Source: Mesocentrotus franciscanus
Lineage: Eukaryota; Echinodermata; Echinoidea; Camarodonta; Strongylocentrotidae
Direction: 5' to 3'
DNA length: 64,000 nt
Assembly (NCBI GenBank): GCA_037976565.1
Contig: CP137680.1
Span: 28,882,348-28,946,347, forward strand
Part shown: in pieces, positions 58,616 to 64,000 of the stretch
Layout of the letters: each line of letters starts with the position of its first letter
Position numbering within the stretch: position 1 is the first letter of the stretch
Notes under the pieces: model-generated
Databases searched by the model: none
Seen by the model: the letters and a program-made list of their open reading frames with translations, nothing else
Told to the model about the DNA's origin: nothing
Translations under genes and position numbers: made by a program

Positions 58616-59030
58616 TGGTCAGCATGTCACATCATCATCATCTTCATCATCATCATCATCACCAACGTTATCGTCATCATTATCATCATCAACGTTATCG
58701 TCATCATAATTAATCATCACCACCATTATCGTCGTCATTATCATCATCACTAACGTTATCGTCATTATCGTTATTACCAACGTTATTTTCATCATCATCA
58801 CCAACGTTATCGTCATCATTATCATCATCATCATCATCTCTAACGTTATCACCATCACAGTAAGTATTACCAACGTTATTTTTATCATCACCAACGCTAT
58901 TGTCATCATAATCATCACCAACGTTATCATCGTCATAATCATCACCACCTTTGTCGTCATCATCATCATCATCATCAACGTTATCGTCATTATCATCATC
59001 ATCAACGTCGTCGTCGTAATCATCAAAATA
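58616..59030. repeat. Minisatellite of about 30 bp (CATCATCACCAACGTTATCGT type)
   Basis: A composite unit of CATCAT triplets plus AACGTTATCGTCAT recurs about 13 times with variable length. The Asp/Met/Thr-rich open frames on the minus strand are repeat translations. Confidence 0.92.
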
Positions 59031-60212
59031 CATGTAGAAATATCGAGCATCATCACAAATTAATCATACAAATAACCACCCTTCTCAAAATCACTTTATC
59101 CATCATCATGAGACCAATATTGTTGTCATGGCTACCAAGTACACACATCCACATTGTTCACGAGATCTTTCTCTTTAATATAATGTCATTATTCTCACTC
59201 TGGTTGTTAATTTATCAATGCCATTAACTTTTATTTCCACACATTACATAATAAACAACACATATAATGCAAATACAAGTACATACACACAATACATAAC
59301 GATACATTAGTCTTGTACTCAAAGAATTACACACATACAGACATCTTGAAAGTAAGTTCAAGGTACAGTGTATATACAATATATGGCAAAAACAATTACG
59401 TCCATAATGATGATAAAAAGATTAATAAAAAGGTTACAGATAACCACGAGTATATTCTATTACAACTGGATGTTATTACGATACCATCTCAACGCGAGTA
59501 GTTCAGTATCTATACTACGCTAGATCATTATATCTACCATCACCTTTCCCCCGTTCACTTTACTGTCCTTGCACGGAAGAGGGCGTTTCAGAAAATAGTA
59601 AAAAACAAAATTAATATACATCTAAATTTCTGAACTAGTATCAACTTTTTACGGTGGGTTTAAAAGTTACTATCCAAAACTCATATCATGAATTATTTGT
59701 TGATCTTAATATGTGAAATAAGAGTCTGAAAAGTATAATTTTACAACGACGTCGATACAAGTAATAATTATATCTATATAGATCTGATGTCGGTTGAGTA
59801 CTACGTAAATTTGTGCTCTGTCATTAATGATACTGTCACGGTCATCTATAATTTATATCGAAATAACAGTCCATCATATTACCAAACTCGCCTGCTAAAA
59901 CGTAAATACCAGAATGATGGGAATCACAAAATTATTAAATGTTATTTCAACATGATTTCTAGACTCAATTTTGAAGTAATGTGTAAATACATTTATTTAT
60001 ATTGTTTGCAAGTGACTTTTAAATGATTTTTCTTTCGTATTTGTAATAATTATTATGCTTTTATAAAATCGGTTCAAGAATGTAGCCAGTGAGAAGCGTC
60101 GAAATGAATCACGTGTGCGTGCATTAATTTTTCACCACGGGGAGTGCATTTTGGTGATAACAACCTTCAATTTCTCGACCTTATACTCATATTGTAGGCC
60201 CATCTTGTAAAA

Positions 60213-60378
60213 CAAATGATACATGTATTTAGCTCGTGCATTAATGATATGCACTGCACTAGGTTAAGTCACAGTGAGATGGACAATGAACTCGACAAGT
60301 CTCGTTCATTATCCTACTGTGACTTAACCTGCGTGCAGTGCATATTCACTAATGCACTCGCAAACATGTATTATTTTT
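60213..60378. repeat. Long hairpin (inverted repeat, about 166 bp, tiny loop)
   Basis: AATGATACATGTATTTAGCT ... GTGCATTAATGATATGCACT ... GGTTAAGTCACAGTGAGATG pairs with the downstream half (CTACTGTGACTTAACC, GTGCAGTGCATATTCACTAA, AACATGTATTATT). The arms meet near 60295-60300 with a loop of a few bases. Confidence 0.88.
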
Positions 60379-61004
60379 ATAATGTATTTTAAAAGCACGA
60401 TTTTAATCTACCATATAAATGAAGTTTTCTAATAAATACAAAATACAGATTCAGTAGCTTGAGGTAACAAGAAAATAATACGTCGGCAGATGATGTAATG
60501 TTAAGACACAAGTAGATGATATCCTTAATACCAATGCCTTTACATGTTACATTTTAAATTATCGTAGTTTTCTATAAAGATAATTCGCTTCCTTAGATAC
60601 CTTAACTGAAAAACAATGTCTTCCTTTCACTGGTGTTCTGTGCCTTCACTTCAACAAAAATGTACCAAAAGGCACACGTAGTTGTAATGAATAATATTAA
60701 TTTTTCTCTCTTGGTTCTCTTTTATTGTGCCTTTACCTTTTTGCAAATTTCTGGATCCGTCACTGAGTAACCTCACTCATTATTTAATCCAGTGGTTGGT
60801 TGGTTTTCTTTTACTAAGGAGTTCTACTACTACTAATAATGAGAAACAGACTGTTTATTATGCGCTTTATACATATTGTACTATTATTATTACTACTAAT
60901 AATAATGATAATAATATGAAAAGCCTCCTCCACATCGATGCTGTTCTTATTAAAAGGGGCCTTGTAATTATTGTTACCTCAACAATTGCCAGGTTCTTAT
61001 TTCA

Positions 61005-61133
61005 GCCTGGGTGGAGAGTGGTAAATGAGGATAAATTCCTTGTCAAAGGACTTTAGTACCGGGCTGAGATTCAAACCCTCAACCATTGGATTGAGAATCA
61101 AGTGAATTAACTCCTACACCACGAAACCTCCAG
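61005..61133 (-). repeat. tRNA-derived SINE (degenerate)
   Basis: The minus strand reads CTGGAGGTTTCGTGGTGTAG, then GAGGGTTTGAATCTCAGCCC (box B) and 'actaaagtcctttgacaaggaattta', the head and body order of the copy at 46978-47103. Confidence 0.7.
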
Positions 61134-61902
61134 TAAATTCAGTAAACGGATGTATTATATAGAAAGCAAATTCCATGAATGCTGTATGCACCAAAACATA
61201 ACTACACAACCCGGAGTAATACTCGAGCGCTAAGGGCCTATCCCCGCCCCCCTCCCCCGCTTCATCGATGTTGACATGAGCGCTATATGAAAACCCAGTA
61301 TTACTCTTATGATATCATTACGTTGGTTGGCAGATTTGTTAATATACACGCTATCATTTATGTGATGGTGATTGTATTGACGGATTCATGTTACATGTCT
61401 AGCGTGTCTTTTGGTGCCATGTTGTTAGTTACATTTCCGGCATTCTCTCAAAATTTGTCGGTCTGTCAGGTCATTTCACCATGTGATGTTAGTAAAATAA
61501 TTAACTGTATCCTTACTTTTCCTTGGATTTTCCTGGCACTATATCATTGTTTTGGTATATAGGCCTGTTTGCATACACCAATACTCTAGTGTATTGAGAA
61601 GGTTTGTCCTTTGCATATATAGCATTCATACAGCTTGTTCAAAATGGTACGTGGAGTATTGTAATGCCCTTTGAACCATCATGCAACTAACTTCATTGTA
61701 AACCTTTTAGTACAAAGAGGTGTCCGTGTTCTGTTTTCTTTCTTGCTGTTGTTTATTAAGTGCATATCGGTCTATCAACATGTCATCTATCATCAATTGA
61801 TCGGTTGATCACAATTCTGTCCAGTCGACATTTTGACGAACTATTTACCCAAATTGTCCTACATGTGTTGTCTGGATGTTGTTGGTTGATGCGTTGCCAT
61901 AG

Positions 61903-61980
61903 TTACACCATGTTATATGGTCGGCCACGCCCATCTTCAAGCTCCTGGTACTGTGAGATTACGCAAAGCAGACACAAGAT
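61903..61980 (-). CDS. Copy X exon 6 (C-terminus)
   Basis: 78 bases with TAA. Acceptor CGTTTTCCAG. CLLCVIS aligns with CLLCVVS of copy A exon 6. Confidence 0.82.
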   Translation of the reverse strand: MLCLLCVISQYQELEDGRGRPYNMV

Positions 61981-62563
61981 CTGGAAAACGAAACCAATAG
62001 AAGATGTCTTTAATGACAAGACTATGAATTGAAATATTACCCCCAGTCCATTACCGCCAACTACGAACATCCATGACTGAAATTCCGCCAAATTATAACT
62101 CAATACCTAACACGTTTATATCTTGTTTTTAATTATATTGATTCAATGTCATCATAACTAATGAAAAATCAAGCTTGGACCGCTTTTTCATATTTGAAAT
62201 GTTTGATATGTGTGTTGGCCTACATGCTCATCTCTGTGTATAGTGCATGTGGTTATCAACAAGATTGAGTCGATTTATTTCCATTATGATCATTCTAAAA
62301 ACTCACAGTATTCACTAATTATTATGAACTACGTTGCCAATATTTCGCAAGTGCTTCCAAACATTTTTTTTCTCTTCACAATAAAGTCTCATGATCAGTA
62401 ACCATTTTTACCATTTCCGTCTGTTTGCCCATTCCACCCTCCCCCTCCCCACCCTGCCATTGATGATCTATCTGTGCCTAGGATTAGGATAAATACTTGC
62501 CTTTGGTGCTGTCACAGCGAACCAGACGACACATTGTGCGATGTCGATCGCATACTCTTCAAC
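61903..62563 (-). CDS. Four-pass membrane protein, LAPTM4/DUF4728-like, copy X (3' part only)
   Basis: Two exons, 62563-62501 and 61980-61903, are clear homologues of exons 5 and 6 of copy A: 21 residues with the aligned Trp (VEEYAIDIAQCVVWFAVTAP plus K), then ILCLLCVISQYQELEDGRGR and PYNMV, TAA. Exons 1-4 were not found up to 64000 and presumably lie further right. The tail ends YNMV, a Y-x-x-hydrophobic pattern like a lysosomal sorting signal. The intron between the exons starts GCAAGT rather than GT. Confidence 0.75.
62501..62563 (-). CDS. Copy X exon 5
   Basis: 63 bases, phase 0, the same length as in copies A and B. The donor is AAG/GCAAGT, a consensus GC donor. The acceptor (GGGAGAG) has a poor pyrimidine tract. 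Confidence 0.72.
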
Positions 62564-63690
62564 CTCTCCCATGCCCTTTGTTGGAAATAAAACAAATACA
62601 AAAATTTTATTGGAAGTTGAAGATTATTATAGGGATCTTACCTCATGGAAACTAGATTTGAGTCTTGATGGCCATGTGCAAGTCCGTATCAGAATCAATA
62701 AATTTTGTATACCCAATAGAATAATTGTATTATGTCCATAATGATATTATTCAATATAATGAAAATATGATGCCGTGGGTCATTAATCATCAACTTAAGC
62801 CCTTGAATGGTTCGTCATATAATATAATTTTCAAATGACAAACAGTTAAAATAAATACATGCATAGGCTTAGGAAGATTTTCAGGATTGGGGGGGGGCTC
62901 CATCATTTGTTTTTGACCCGCCGTTTGAAGATTTTTTCCCCGACTGCCCCCGTTGTCACCATTGTAGACAGTCCAAAATTGTTAAGCCTTCCTTTTCTTA
63001 AATTATATACCCAATAGGCAATAAAATCATGCGAGCGCATAGCGCGAGCTGATTTTTTTCTCTCGATAAAGTGACCTGAAATCACTGCTTTCTAAACCCT
63101 TATTTTAAATAAATCCCCTGAAATAATCATTTTAACATGGGTTAAATAGATTAAACAAATATGGCGTCGGAGGTATAGGACGCTAATCACGTTCGATATT
63201 CCATATGCAGTGAAACCATGCGAGCGCAAAGCGCGAGCCGAAATTTTTCGATATAATGACTTGATAATGTAGAGTGGCCTGAGCGGGTAGGCAAAGGGCG
63301 TGGTTCTAAACTTACAGAGACACTTCGATGAAGACACCCTTACTCCATGATTGCCTGTGTTGAACTGCCCTGGGCTTTACAACTTTAAACCTCAGGGGTT
63401 TATTTTGCATATAGGTATTTACATTTTCATTTATATAATAAAAGGAAATAATGAATATTCAAATATCATAGGTAGCAAATAAAGGATGACGAACAGAGGA
63501 ATGAAAACAAACAGATAGGAGAGGATGATCAAGCATAATGATGTGCACCAAGGGCGTCAATCTGAGTATGAGCATGGGGGGACACAATTACATGTCACTC
63601 TCTCTCTCTCTCTCTCTCTAGTTATTCTGTTGCACGGCATGTACTTTCATTGGTGACCGGTTCATTTATTATCTTTTTTATCTTTGACGT
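62564..63690. other. Repeat-rich region with GCGAGCGC-type motifs
   Basis: ATGCGAGCGCATAGCGCGAG (from 63029) and ATGCGAGCGCAAAGCGCGAG (from 63219) are two copies of one motif about 190 bases apart, each followed by a T-rich run. A G run lies at 62889-62897 and a CT run at 63597-63620. No exon of copy X could be recognised. Confidence 0.5.
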
Positions 63691-63699
63691 TTCATTACA

Positions 63700-64000
63700 T
63701 TTTTAGAGAAAGAAGACGATTCGTTACTTGTACCGTTCTCGACTCTTAATCTTTGTCTGAATTCAGTTTCCCACCTCCCGCGCGAAGCGCGTAAGTTTTG
63801 ACAGTTCATTAAATTATTAGAGAAAGAAGACGATTCATTGTACCGTTCTGGACTCTTAATCTTTGTCTGAATTCAGTTTCCCATCTCCCACGCGAAGCGC
63901 GTAAGTTTTGACGTTTCATTAAATTATTAGAGAAAGAAGACGATTCATTGTACCGTTCTCGACTCTTAATCCTTGTTTGAATTCAGTTCCCCTCCCGCGC
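63700..64000. repeat. Satellite of about 110-114 bp, at least 2.6 units, running off the window
   Basis: AGAGAAAGAAGACGATTC starts at 63705, 63819 and 63929 (spacings 114 and 110). Each unit ends with CTCCCGCGCGAAGCGCGTAA, holding a short palindrome around GCGCGAAGCGCG. The units are nearly identical, so the array is young or homogenised. Confidence 0.92.

Larger units (their letters stand above)
58074..61902. other. Spacer between copies A and X
   Basis: No gene was recognised. It holds a CATCAT/ACGTTATCGT minisatellite (58616-59030), a large hairpin (60213-60378), short TAC/AAT runs near 60820-60915 and a SINE (61005-61133). Confidence 0.6.

Overview
The window is animal genomic DNA. It is AT-rich, has few genes, its genes are split by long introns, and it is full of microsatellites, MITE-like foldbacks, tRNA-derived SINEs and LINE remnants. 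A caudal-type (Cdx) homeobox gene, a secreted astacin with an EGF-like tail, and the repeat content (GCGCGAAGCGCG-type repeats, tRNA SINEs, CR1/jockey-like LINE) suggest an invertebrate deuterostome, most likely an echinoderm. That assignment is inference; no rRNA or mitochondrial marker is present.

Layout. (1) 1-4.9 kb: non-coding, with an old SINE, a very good TATA/initiator pair near 2267-2300 and a duplicated trinucleotide microsatellite. (2) 4927-16373, plus strand: Cdx in three coding exons with a 9.5 kb first intron. The homeodomain is split between its residues 44 and 45. (3) 16.4-21.1 kb: Cdx 3' flank, starting with a TTAA-flanked MITE 34 bp after the stop. (4) 33893-21120, minus strand: an astacin-family zinc metalloprotease in five exons (366 aa: signal peptide, propeptide, furin-like site, catalytic domain, EGF-like domain). 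A 10.2 kb intron holds a broken LINE. It is convergent with Cdx. (5) 34-42.7 kb: no gene recognised. It holds microsatellites, a TIR element set in a TAC microsatellite, a 0.9 kb CAAT-type array and a TTAA MITE. (6) 42.7-62.6 kb, minus strand: a tandem array of small four-pass membrane protein genes, with two complete copies (six exons each) and the last two exons of a third whose 5' part is outside the window. They resemble the LAPTM4/DUF4728 group and keep the same intron phases and nearly the same exon sizes. (7) 62.6-64 kb: repeats, ending in a ~110 bp satellite that runs off the window.

The genes do not form a pathway. Cdx is a posterior/gut patterning transcription factor, the astacin is a secreted protease, and the array is a lineage-level expansion of a membrane protein of unknown role. 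All exon boundaries were read by eye from splice consensus, frame continuity and comparison between copies. The least ordinary observations are the LAPTM-like array, a family of TTAA-flanked MITEs (one in the Cdx 3' region, one end beside an astacin splice donor, and an 18-base match to its terminus over a splice donor of the array), a minisatellite foldback element, and an astacin with an altered zinc signature.
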